Assembly: GCA_030596125.1 (NCBI GenBank)
Contig: JAUVKT010000018.1
Span: 1-35,900 of the forward strand
Source: Bacteroidales bacterium
GTDB lineage: Bacteria > Bacteroidota > Bacteroidia > Bacteroidales > VadinHA17
Length of the DNA stretch: 35,900 bases
Reading direction: 5' to 3'
Below, piece after piece: positions 26,967 through 35,571 of the stretch (positions are counted from its first letter, which is position 1; each line of letters opens with the position of its first letter). Position numbers and translations under genes: made by a program. The notes under the pieces were generated by a model. That model was not told the origin of the DNA and did no database searches. It was given only the letters and a program-made list of their open reading frames with translations.

Positions 26967-28892
26967 ATGAAAAAGAGTTGCTTATTAATTGCAGTGCTGT
27001 TGTTTTCAGCGGTCGTTATGTCTCAGAACTATAAAGAGCTGAATGTCAAAACATGGCCGGAATCAGATAATAATGATTCGCTGTATACTGTTGCCGGTTA
27101 CAGGCACGGTGTAAGCTTTTTCCCCCAGGTGAAACACAGCGATGTTGAGTATGAAACCGGCGACAGTCTCACTTTTGACAAGTATCATTCCTGTGAAGTG
27201 ATTGATAGCTGGCTTATTAAATGGGCGGCAAGGTATCCCGGAATAACCGAACTTTACCAGGTTGCAGAGAGTTTTGAAGGACGCCCGATCCTGCAGATGA
27301 CCATTACCAATAAGGAAATGGGTAAAGAGACCGATAAGCCTGCTGCATTTTTTGAGGGCAACAGGCATAGTGGTGAAATAACCTCTGCCGAGTCGGCATT
27401 ATGGCTGATTGATTATCTTCTTTCAGGCTATGGGAATGATCCGGAGATAACGGCTATTGTTGATGATATAACTATTTATGTAAGGCCTGTTAACAATCCT
27501 GATGGCCATAATCTTTATATTCATACAGCACAAAGCAACAGGAGTACCGTAAGGCCAACAGATAATGACCGGGATGGTTTACTGGATGAGGATGCATATG
27601 ACGATATCGATGGTGACGGCATTATTCTTTACATGAGATGGCCTGATATAGAAACCGGGAATGCAATCCCCGATCCGGAGGATCCGACAGGAAGAATTAT
27701 GAAAAGGGTGCCTGAAGGTGAAGGAACATACCGCTTAGAGTCGGAAGGATTGGATAATGATAACGACGGCCGTATTAACGAAGATGGGATAGGAGGGCTT
27801 GATCTGCACCGTAATTATCCTGAAAACTGGAGACCGGAAAGACATGTCGAAGCAACAGGCCGGGGTTTTACACAGTACGGAGCAGGAGAGTATCCTTTAA
27901 GTGAAACAGAAACCAGGTCGGTTGTAACATTTTTGCTTTCACATCCGAATATATATGTTGTTAATTCTATGGATACAAGCGTACCAATGCACCTTCGTCC
28001 GCCATCAACTTCACCTTCGGAGGAGAGAATGTACCCCGAAGACCTGGAGTGGTATAGGTATTTTGATGAGCTGGGGAAAAGTATTACAGGTTATGAAAGG
28101 GCAGGTGATGTTTACCAGGATTATGGCAAAGGCAATCCCCTGTTTGGTCATGGTCCGGATTTCGGATACTGGTATTACGGATCTATATGGTATGGCGATG
28201 AGTTGTGGAACGGAGCAAAATTTAAAAATTATGACGGAGATGATGATATTGACCAGATCGACATGTTAAGGTGGGACGATGAGGAGAATGACGGCGATGG
28301 TTTTATTGAATGGAAAGAGGCTGTTCACCCGGTGTATGGAAAAGTTGAGACAGGTGGGTTTCATCCTAAATTCTTTTCTCAGAATGCTCCGGCCAAACAT
28401 CTTCTGCCCTGGGCTAAAAACCAGGCTCTTTTTAATATTGAGATGGTGAAACACCTGCCACAGATTGAGTGGGATAATATAAGTGTTAAGAAGGAGAAAT
28501 CATATAAGAATGATTCAGTCGATTACAGGGTAACAGTAGTATTCGGGAACAGTGGTAAACTGCCAACCGCTCTTAAACAGGCACATCTTGTGAAGATTGT
28601 ACATGAAGACCAGGTAACGATCTCTTTCGACAAGTCCCTGGTACAAGGTGATACTCCCGCAATAAAGATACTTACCGAAGGAAGCAGACAAGGCAGAAGT
28701 TATAATAGACGAATGATGTCTCCGGAAGCTGCCTCATCGGTTACCCTTAAAGCAGGTTTTACAAATGGAGGAGAATCGACAGAGATAGAGTTTGATATTC
28801 GGGTATATGGAGAGCAGGAGATAAAGGGGAAAGCAAGTGTTTCATCTACAAGAGGTGGAGTGCTTAAAGCAAAGGAGTTTGTAGTTAAATAA
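26967..28892 (+). CDS. Secreted M14 family zinc carboxypeptidase-like protein
   Basis: signal peptide MKKSCLLIAVLLFSAVVMSQ, FEGNRHSGEITSAES (HxxE), YVRPVNNPDGHN, DLHRNYPENW, DELW. Confidence 0.88.
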   Translation: MKKSCLLIAVLLFSAVVMSQNYKELNVKTWPESDNNDSLYTVAGYRHGVSFFPQVKHSDVEYETGDSLTFDKYHSCEVIDSWLIKWAARYPGITELYQVAESFEGRPILQMTITNKEMGKETDKPAAFFEGNRHSGEITSAESALWLIDYLLSGYGNDPEITAIVDDITIYVRPVNNPDGHNLYIHTAQSNRSTVRPTDNDRDGLLDEDAYDDIDGDGIILYMRWPDIETGNAIPDPEDPTGRIMKRVPEGEGTYRLESEGLDNDNDGRINEDGIGGLDLHRNYPENWRPERHVEATGRGFTQYGAGEYPLSETETRSVVTFLLSHPNIYVVNSMDTSVPMHLRPPSTSPSEERMYPEDLEWYRYFDELGKSITGYERAGDVYQDYGKGNPLFGHGPDFGYWYYGSIWYGDELWNGAKFKNYDGDDDIDQIDMLRWDDEENDGDGFIEWKEAVHPVYGKVETGGFHPKFFSQNAPAKHLLPWAKNQALFNIEMVKHLPQIEWDNISVKKEKSYKNDSVDYRVTVVFGNSGKLPTALKQAHLVKIVHEDQVTISFDKSLVQGDTPAIKILTEGSRQGRSYNRRMMSPEAASSVTLKAGFTNGGESTEIEFDIRVYGEQEIKGKASVSSTRGGVLKAKEFVVK

Positions 28893-28899
28893 ATGATTT

Positions 28900-28987
28900 C
28901 CCAACCCCGAAGGGGTGACAATATTAAAGAGATAAATTATAAAGATCCCAACCCTGAAGGGGTGATATTATTAAAGATTAAATTGAC
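28900..28987. repeat. Two imperfect tandem copies of an approximately 47-bp repeat with CCCCGAAGGGG-type core
   Basis: cccaaccccgaaggggtgacaatattaaagag... at 28900 and cccaaccctgaaggggtgatattattaaag... at 28947. Confidence 0.85.
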
Positions 28988-30232
28988 ATGGCTGGTTCGG
29001 GAAAATATAGATTAACATTCTGGATATTCGGTGGGTTTTTCCTTGGAATAATTGTGGGGTCTTTGGTTGGTGAACCCTCAATACCCTGGGTCAAACCTCT
29101 TGCCAATATATTCCTCAGGCTGCTCAGGATGGCCATAATACCTCTTGTTATAACATCCATTGTAAGTGCAGTGATCCAGGTTGGTTCTGCGTATGGACTG
29201 GGCAGGATTGGTATGCGTACTTTTGGCTATTATATCAGTACCAGCCTGCTTGCAATTATTACCGGTCAAGTGCTGGTAAATATATTTAAGCCGGGTGTGG
29301 GCGCTAATATCGGACTCGAAGCTGCTCCCGAAAGCATTGAAGCCGTTGAGCGGGGTATTGGCGAAATCCTGCTGAACATTATTCCCGAAAATCCTTTCAG
29401 GGCTATGGCTGACGGAGATGTGCTGCCCGTAATATTTTTCTCGATACTTTTCGGTTATTTTATTACAAGGCTAAAAAAAGATCAAAGAAACCTGTTGGGA
29501 AATATTTTTGATGCCTCCTTTGAAGCGATGATGAAAATGACCACTTTTATTATCTGGTCAGCCCCCCTGGGCGTTTTTGGCATAATAACAGAGATAGTTG
29601 CAGAAACCGGTTTTTCTTCATTTCGTGCCCTTGGTTTCTATTTTGTAATTGTTCTGGCCGGCCTGGCCATACATATGCTTTTTACACTTCCAATGTTGGT
29701 GTGGGGACTTGGAAAAATCAGTCCGGTTAAACATTACAGGGGAATGATACCGGCACTTTTTACTGCTTTCTCAACCTGTTCAACTATTGTTACCCTGCCT
29801 CTTACAATGAAGGCAGCCACCGAAAATTCAGGGGCTTCAAAAAGAGCCGCCGGATTTGTGTTACCTATTGGCGCTACCATGAATATGGATGGAACGGCTC
29901 TTTATGAGTGTGTTGCGACTATATTTATTGCACAGGTGTATGGCTTTGATCTTTCGTTCACCGCCCAGGTAACAATAGCTATTACAGCGGTTCTTGCATC
30001 TATAGGGGCTGCCAGTATTCCTATGAGCGGAATGGTTATGATGTCGATTATTCTGAGTGCGGTTGGCCTGCCCCTTGAGGGTGTTGCAATTATACTGGCT
30101 GTCGACAGGATACTTGATATGTTCAGAACCACCGCAAATGTATTTAGTGATAGTTGTGGAGCAGTTATAATATCACGATTCGAGGAGATCAGTGAACAAA
30201 AAGGCAAATCAGAAAACAGAGAAATTATTTAA
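28988..30232 (+). CDS. Dicarboxylate/amino acid:cation (Na+ or H+) symporter, DAACS family
   Basis: FLRLLRMAIIPLVITSIVSAV, FSTCSTIVTLPLTMKAA, PIGATMNMDGTALYECVATIFIAQVYG, VDRILDMFRTTANVFSDSCGAVII. Confidence 0.97.
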   Translation: MAGSGKYRLTFWIFGGFFLGIIVGSLVGEPSIPWVKPLANIFLRLLRMAIIPLVITSIVSAVIQVGSAYGLGRIGMRTFGYYISTSLLAIITGQVLVNIFKPGVGANIGLEAAPESIEAVERGIGEILLNIIPENPFRAMADGDVLPVIFFSILFGYFITRLKKDQRNLLGNIFDASFEAMMKMTTFIIWSAPLGVFGIITEIVAETGFSSFRALGFYFVIVLAGLAIHMLFTLPMLVWGLGKISPVKHYRGMIPALFTAFSTCSTIVTLPLTMKAATENSGASKRAAGFVLPIGATMNMDGTALYECVATIFIAQVYGFDLSFTAQVTIAITAVLASIGAASIPMSGMVMMSIILSAVGLPLEGVAIILAVDRILDMFRTTANVFSDSCGAVIISRFEEISEQKGKSENREII

Positions 30233-30251
30233 CAATAAAAAATCTTTAAGC

Positions 30252-31784
30252 ATGAAGAATGACCGATATTTTGTCAGAGATATTCCGCGACGGAAATTTC
30301 TGGAGATGAGTATGAAAGGAGGATTGTTAATGGCAACAACACCGGTTCTGCTTTCACAGTTGGTATCATGTAAATCCATGGGAGCTTCAGCTGCCGGTCT
30401 TGATATTGACAAGGCAACTCTCGATAAGGTAATTTTTACTGCTCTGGAAAAAGGTGGTGATTTTGCTGAAGTTTACCTCGAAAATCGTGTTTCAAGAAAC
30501 ATTGTGATGGAGGAATCAAAATTTAAAAGCGGTCTGTATGGCGTTAGTCAGGGTGCGGGAGTAAGGGTAATATCAGGTAATAAAACAGGTTATGCCTATA
30601 CTGATGATATTACAACGGAAAACCTGATGAGAGCAGCTAAAGTGGCCTCTTATGTGGCAAGGGAGGGTAAGAGTATAGCTCCTGTCAATATCAGCGATGC
30701 TGAGCGAGAGTCGTTTATTACCGTTGGTCAGCCACTGCAGGAGATTGCAGATCCCAAACGGATTGAGATTATGGAAAGGGCCGATCAGGCGGCAATGGGT
30801 TATGATGCCAGGATCAAAATGGCAATGATCGATTATTATGATGAGATAAGAGGTCGTGTGATTGCAAACTCGGAAGGTTTGTATCTGCGTGATGAATTGC
30901 CTCTTTTGTTCTTTATTGTTCAGACGATGAGTGAAGAAGGTAATGCCCGCCATCTTTCGAGGGAGAGACTGAGCAGGCATAGCGGGTTTGAAATGTTTGA
31001 TGAGGTAACACCAGAAGAGGTGGCTGAAAAAGCTGCCAGGGAAGCTGTTGCAATGCTTGATGCAGAGGATGCGCCGGCAGGAATAATGGATGTAGTTATG
31101 CAGAACGGATGGGGCGGAGTGCTTGTGCATGAGGCAGTCGGACATCCGCTTGAGGCTGATAATATTGCCAAGGGAATAGGAGCATTTACTGGTAAGGTGG
31201 GACAGAAAGTTGCAAGCGACCTGTTTACTATGGTTGATGACGGGTCTATTCCAAATGCAAGAGGTACAATAAATTATGATGACGAAGGAACACAGGCAAA
31301 ACGTAATGTGTTAATAGAGAAAGGTGTTCTGAAGGGCTATATGACCGATATTCTGAGTGCCAGACAGCTTGGTCTGGAACGGACAGGAAACGGAAGGCGG
31401 GAGTCATTCAGGTATATACCGATACCGAGAATGACAAATACTTTTATTGATCAGGGAGAGTCTGATCCTGAAGAGATCCTTTTATCTACCAGGAAAGGTA
31501 TTTATGTGCAGAGCCTGAGCGGTGGGAGCGTAAATCCTGTTACGGGTCAGTTCAATTTTACCTGCCGTGAGGCTTATATGATCGAAAAAGGTAAAAAGAC
31601 CAAACCTATAAAAGGAGCTACTCTTATCGGCTCATGTCTTGAGGTAATATCAAATATTGATGCTGTAGGTAATGATCTTGAGTTTGGTCCGGGTATCTGT
31701 GGTAAAGGCCAGATGGCAGAGGTAGATGCCGGTCAGCCGACAGTAAGGATAAGAGGAATTAATGTAGGTGGTAGCAGGGGATAA
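30252..31784 (+). CDS. TldD-family metalloprotease subunit with Tat/lipoprotein-type signal (copy 2)
   Basis: HEAVGH, TGNGRRESFRYIPIPRM, CGKGQ; N-terminal IPRRKFLEMSMKGGLLMATTPVLLSQLVSC. Start trimmed from 30192. Confidence 0.9.
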   Translation: MKNDRYFVRDIPRRKFLEMSMKGGLLMATTPVLLSQLVSCKSMGASAAGLDIDKATLDKVIFTALEKGGDFAEVYLENRVSRNIVMEESKFKSGLYGVSQGAGVRVISGNKTGYAYTDDITTENLMRAAKVASYVAREGKSIAPVNISDAERESFITVGQPLQEIADPKRIEIMERADQAAMGYDARIKMAMIDYYDEIRGRVIANSEGLYLRDELPLLFFIVQTMSEEGNARHLSRERLSRHSGFEMFDEVTPEEVAEKAAREAVAMLDAEDAPAGIMDVVMQNGWGGVLVHEAVGHPLEADNIAKGIGAFTGKVGQKVASDLFTMVDDGSIPNARGTINYDDEGTQAKRNVLIEKGVLKGYMTDILSARQLGLERTGNGRRESFRYIPIPRMTNTFIDQGESDPEEILLSTRKGIYVQSLSGGSVNPVTGQFNFTCREAYMIEKGKKTKPIKGATLIGSCLEVISNIDAVGNDLEFGPGICGKGQMAEVDAGQPTVRIRGINVGGSRG

Positions 31785-31809
31785 TGTATAACGAACAAAT
31801 CAGGAAATA

Positions 31810-33144
31810 ATGAATTATAAAAATCTAACAGATAAATTGGTTAAAAAGTGCCTGCAAAATGGAGCCGATGAGGCTGAAGTTTACCTGCAGACAACCAGGA
31901 ACCTGAGCATACAGATACTTAACGGCGAAATAGAAACTATTAAGGAGGCCTCTTCCCATGGAGTTGGATTCAGGGTCTATGTAGATGGCAGAATGGGATT
32001 CAGCCATTGTAATGACTTTGGTAACAGGTCGCTTGAAGAGACACTGAAAAAAGCAATAGCCTTTGCACGCCTGACTACTCCCGATGAAAATAATATTCTG
32101 ACAGCCAATCACGGTGTAACAAACATAGAAGGGCTTTATGATCCGGAGATTGCAACCATCGCTATGGAGAAAAAGATTGATATGGCTATGGAGCTTGAAA
32201 AGCTGGCAATGACCGATCCGCGTATCACAAAAAGCTCGGGATCGGGTTTTGGTGAGTCTGAAGCGGAGATCTATATCTCCAACTCGCAGGGGATTTCAAA
32301 GAGTTATAAATCATCAGGATGCTCAATTGGAGTAAGTGTAGTTGCCGAAAAGGGCGAACAGAAGAATACAGGAGGTGAATACTGTTCCCGCAGGTTTTTT
32401 TCTGATCTTAAACCGTTGGAAGAGGTTGCGGCCAAGGCATCCCGGGAAGCATGGGAGCTGCTCGACCCCAAAATGATAAAGACACAAAAAGCAGCCGTAA
32501 TATTTGGTCCGGATGTGGCAAGGTCCCTTCTTGGAGGTGTTATCGCTGCCGTTAACGGAGAGCGGGTTCTTCAGGGAGCAAGCTTTCTTAAAGACTCTAT
32601 GGATAAACAATTTGCCTCAACTCTTCTAACCATAATTGATGACGGAACCAAAGCTAAAGGATTGAGTAGTAGCCCATTCGACGGAGAAGGTGTCCCTACC
32701 CAAAAACGTACACTGGTGGAAAAAGGAGTGCTTAAAGGATTTATTTATAATGTAGCATCAGCAGGGAGGGCGGGGACAGAGAGTACAGGTAATGGTAGCA
32801 GGGGTGGTTTTACAAGACTGCCAGGGATAGGCACTCATAATATTTCTGTTGAGCCGGGCAGGCACTCGCGAAATGAGATTATTGCAGGTACGTCGCGCGG
32901 ACTGCTTCTTAAAGTAGTGACGGGATATGGAATAAACCCTGTTAATGGTAATTTCAGCGGCGGAGCTACCGGGTTCTGGATCGAAAAGGGAGAAATTGTT
33001 CATCCGGTAAAAGGAGTAACCATTGCCGGCAGTGCCGATGATATCCTTAATAATATAGATATGATGGGGAACGATCTCGATCGTAACCGGACATTTGCAG
33101 CACCTACCTTCAGGGTTTCTGAAATGCAGATAGGGGGGAGGTAG
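31810..33144 (+). CDS. TldE/PmbA-family protein (copy 2)
   Basis: PmbA-like sequence (TESTGNGSRGGFTRLPGIGTHNISVEPG), no HExxxH, directly downstream of TldD copy 2. Confidence 0.88.
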   Translation: MNYKNLTDKLVKKCLQNGADEAEVYLQTTRNLSIQILNGEIETIKEASSHGVGFRVYVDGRMGFSHCNDFGNRSLEETLKKAIAFARLTTPDENNILTANHGVTNIEGLYDPEIATIAMEKKIDMAMELEKLAMTDPRITKSSGSGFGESEAEIYISNSQGISKSYKSSGCSIGVSVVAEKGEQKNTGGEYCSRRFFSDLKPLEEVAAKASREAWELLDPKMIKTQKAAVIFGPDVARSLLGGVIAAVNGERVLQGASFLKDSMDKQFASTLLTIIDDGTKAKGLSSSPFDGEGVPTQKRTLVEKGVLKGFIYNVASAGRAGTESTGNGSRGGFTRLPGIGTHNISVEPGRHSRNEIIAGTSRGLLLKVVTGYGINPVNGNFSGGATGFWIEKGEIVHPVKGVTIAGSADDILNNIDMMGNDLDRNRTFAAPTFRVSEMQIGGR

Positions 33145-33212
33145 GAAGTATGGAGTATGGAGTAGGAAGAAAAGAGAGAGGCTAAAGGCGTAGGGCGTAA
33201 GGCATAGGTACC

Positions 33213-33275
33213 GGGCGGTAAATAGTAAGGAGTAAGAATATGACAAATGGCAAATGTCAGAGGTCAAATGTTTTT
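33213..33275 (+). repeat. Direct repeat, left copy, flanking the DUF1566 gene
   Basis: ggtaaatagtaaggagtaag..aatatg..ggcaaatgtcagaggtcaaatgttttta, also at 35313-35375. Confidence 0.85.
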
Positions 33276-33372
33276 AGATGACACTCCCTACTTTTCTCCC
33301 TCTTGCGATAACAATTTCCAGATTAAGGGCAATATCAGGAAACCCAATAAATAGATTGTCATTGCGAACCAC

Positions 33373-33386
33373 CCGGCATTTGCCGG
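33373..33386. repeat. Hairpin CCGGCA-tt-TGCCGG within an attgcgaacc...gaagtaatcc element
   Basis: perfect 6-bp stem; resembles the dispersed 'cattgcgaa...gaagcaatcc' repeat type. Confidence 0.55.
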
Positions 33387-33534
33387 ATGGTGAAGTAATC
33401 CATTGAGCCATCCTCTTCACTTAATTATGGCATTAAATAGCAAGTAATATAAAAGTTGGGTAAGTGGGGACAATTACTTAAATTTGGTATTGCGATAAAG
33501 AAGATGATACTAATCATAAAAAAGTAGTATTCAC

Positions 33535-33562
33535 GTAAAGACGCAATGCATTGCGTCTCAAC
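33535..33562. repeat. 28-bp repeat containing a perfect 20-bp palindrome AGACGCAATGCATTGCGTCT (copy 1)
   Basis: gtaaagacgcaatgcattgcgtctcaac; reverse complement recurs at 35544-35571. Confidence 0.95.
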
Positions 33563-33587
33563 ATTTATTATCATTCAAATAAAAATC

Positions 33588-35297
33588 ATGAAAAAAATCT
33601 ACACATTATTTGTAGCATTGATCATTATGGGTTGCCTTATGGCACAGTCACCGGAGCGTTTTAATTACCAGGCTGTGGTACGTGGCTCCGGCGGAAGTCT
33701 GATCGTAAACAGTGAAGTTGGAATAAAGATCTCAATACTGCAGGGAAGCACGTCTGGCACAGCAGTGTGTATAGAGGAGTTTAGTCCGACCACAAATGAT
33801 TACGGACTTGTAACACTTGAGATAGGCAGTGTTAACAGTGTTGATTTTGAATTGATTGACTGGTCTGCTGGTCCGTACTTTATAAAAATTGAGTTAGATG
33901 AAAACGGCGGAATATCATACAGTGAGATGGGCACCAGCCAGTTGTTAAGCGTACCATACGCACTGCATGCAACAACGGCCGGTAGAACAACAGGAGATTC
34001 GATATGGAAGAAATCAGCTGGCGATATATATTTTGTTGAAGGAAAGGTTGGTATTGGAAGAGATAATCCGACATCAAAATTATCAATTTTTAATGATCCT
34101 CTAGGAGAGCTACTTGATGACAAGATAGACTGGTTTCGACTAGAAGGAAAAAGTGGAGGAAACTCTGACAATCTATACCTGTTTCATAGAAGGCACATGG
34201 ATGGTACAAACTGGAATTCATCTGAAATAAAAATACAAAAACAGGTTGATTCATCCCCAATGCATTATATCTCTTTTATGGGCCTACCTGGCAATATCAG
34301 TCGGTTGGAATTTGGATATAGTACAATTCCTTATATGTCAATTGATAGATATGGCAAGGTAGGGATTGGAACAACTTCTCCCACTAAACCACTTGATGTC
34401 GTCGGTGATATAAAGATGGGAAATGACATAACTATCTGGGAAGGAACCAGGGCCCTTAGTCTCAGGCAGGACAACTTGAATTCCTATGTATCAAATAAGG
34501 AAAATTTTGTAGGCAATGGGTCAACAGACAACGGATCGCTTAATTTGCATGGACAGGGAGGCCTTTCATTGCGTTATGGTAATGCAGGGAGTGCGGGTAC
34601 TATTGGTCTATACCTGAGTACTGCCGGGAATATTGGTATAGGTACGACAAGCCCTAATGCGAGTGCAGTTCTTGATGTACAATCCACTACTCAAGGCTTT
34701 TTACCACCTCGTCTGTCATTTGAAGAAATAATAGCTATTTCAAATCCTGCTGAAGGTTTGGTAGTTTATAACACAGATTCAAAATTATTGAATTTATATA
34801 ACGGGACAAAATGGCTAAATATGGATGGAAGTTCGGCTATGCGTATAGGCATGAGTTACGCCGGCGGAATTATCTTTTACGTTGACGGTACTGGGATTCA
34901 CGGTTTGGTATGTGCAGCAAACGACCAAAGCACAGGAGCCGAGTGGGGCTGTTACGGAACAGGAATACCGGGAGCGGATGGAACAGCAGTAGGAACGGGA
35001 GCACAAAATACAATTGATATTGAAGCCGGATGTACAACAGCTGGAACGGCAGCAGATATTTGTGCAAACTTATCTTTAAACGATTACAATGATTGGTTTT
35101 TACCTTCAAAAGATGAATTAAATCTAATGTACACAAATCTGCACTTGGCTGCACTTGGCGGTTTTGCTAGTGCCTGGTATTGGAGTTCTACCGAGAGCTC
35201 TAGCGGCTTAGCATGGAGGCAGTACTTCGGCAGTGGCCTGAAGAGCACCACCAATAAGGGCTTCCACCAAGATGTACGTGCAGTTCGGGCTTTTTAA
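33588..35297 (+). CDS. Secreted tail-fibre-like protein with C-terminal DUF1566 (C-type-lectin-like) domain; candidate DGR variable protein
   Basis: signal peptide MKKIYTLFVALIIMGCLMAQ, 'GIGTTSP' repeats, AVLDVQSTTQGFLPPRL, GGIIFYVD...DYNDWFLPSKDELNLMY...WYWSSTE...VRAVRAF. Start trimmed from 33546. Confidence 0.85.
   Translation: MKKIYTLFVALIIMGCLMAQSPERFNYQAVVRGSGGSLIVNSEVGIKISILQGSTSGTAVCIEEFSPTTNDYGLVTLEIGSVNSVDFELIDWSAGPYFIKIELDENGGISYSEMGTSQLLSVPYALHATTAGRTTGDSIWKKSAGDIYFVEGKVGIGRDNPTSKLSIFNDPLGELLDDKIDWFRLEGKSGGNSDNLYLFHRRHMDGTNWNSSEIKIQKQVDSSPMHYISFMGLPGNISRLEFGYSTIPYMSIDRYGKVGIGTTSPTKPLDVVGDIKMGNDITIWEGTRALSLRQDNLNSYVSNKENFVGNGSTDNGSLNLHGQGGLSLRYGNAGSAGTIGLYLSTAGNIGIGTTSPNASAVLDVQSTTQGFLPPRLSFEEIIAISNPAEGLVVYNTDSKLLNLYNGTKWLNMDGSSAMRIGMSYAGGIIFYVDGTGIHGLVCAANDQSTGAEWGCYGTGIPGADGTAVGTGAQNTIDIEAGCTTAGTAADICANLSLNDYNDWFLPSKDELNLMYTNLHLAALGGFASAWYWSSTESSSGLAWRQYFGSGLKSTTNKGFHQDVRAVRAF
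35175..35297 (+). other. Candidate DGR variable region (VR)
   Basis: WYWSSTESSSGLAWRQYFGSGLKSTTNKGFHQDVRAVRAF; 14 of 26 codons between 35190 and 35267 are NNC. Confidence 0.6.
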
Positions 35298-35312
35298 TTA
35301 GTTTCCAGGTTA

Positions 35313-35375
35313 GCGGGTTGGTAAATAGTAAGGAGTAAGGAGAATATGGCAAATGTCAGAGGTCAAATGTTTTTA
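35313..35375 (+). repeat. Direct repeat, right copy, flanking the DUF1566 gene
   Basis: gtaaatagtaaggagtaaggagaatatggcaaatgtcagaggtcaaatgttttta. Confidence 0.85.
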
Positions 35376-35424
35376 TTCACTGAACCCGCCAACTTCTTCA
35401 ACATCAAAATCAAAAATTGTCTGT

Positions 35425-35438
35425 CCGGCAGTCGCCGG
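35425..35438. repeat. Hairpin CCGGC-agtc-GCCGG
   Basis: 5-bp stem in the region downstream of the DUF1566 gene. Confidence 0.5.
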
Positions 35439-35543
35439 ATTAATGGATATTTATTTCCGAAGATATATGGTTGATAAGGTGAAGAAGAGGTTTAATCGTT
35501 GAATTGTGTAATCGTGTAATTGGTTCAACGGACGCAGTGATTC

Positions 35544-35571
35544 GTTGAGACGCAATGCATTGCGTCTTTAC
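35544..35571. repeat. 28-bp palindromic repeat (copy 2, inverted relative to copy 1)
   Basis: gttgagacgcaatgcattgcgtctttac is the exact reverse complement of 33535-33562. Confidence 0.95.

Noticed and set aside
30573-31145. 190-aa minus-strand ORF
   Set aside because: Antisense shadow of TldD copy 2, no domain signature.
35139-35160. Tandem 10-bp duplication tgcacttggc-tgcacttggc in the DUF1566 domain
   Set aside because: Frame stays open and the encoded HLAALGGFA resembles normal DUF1566 sequence; probably chance.
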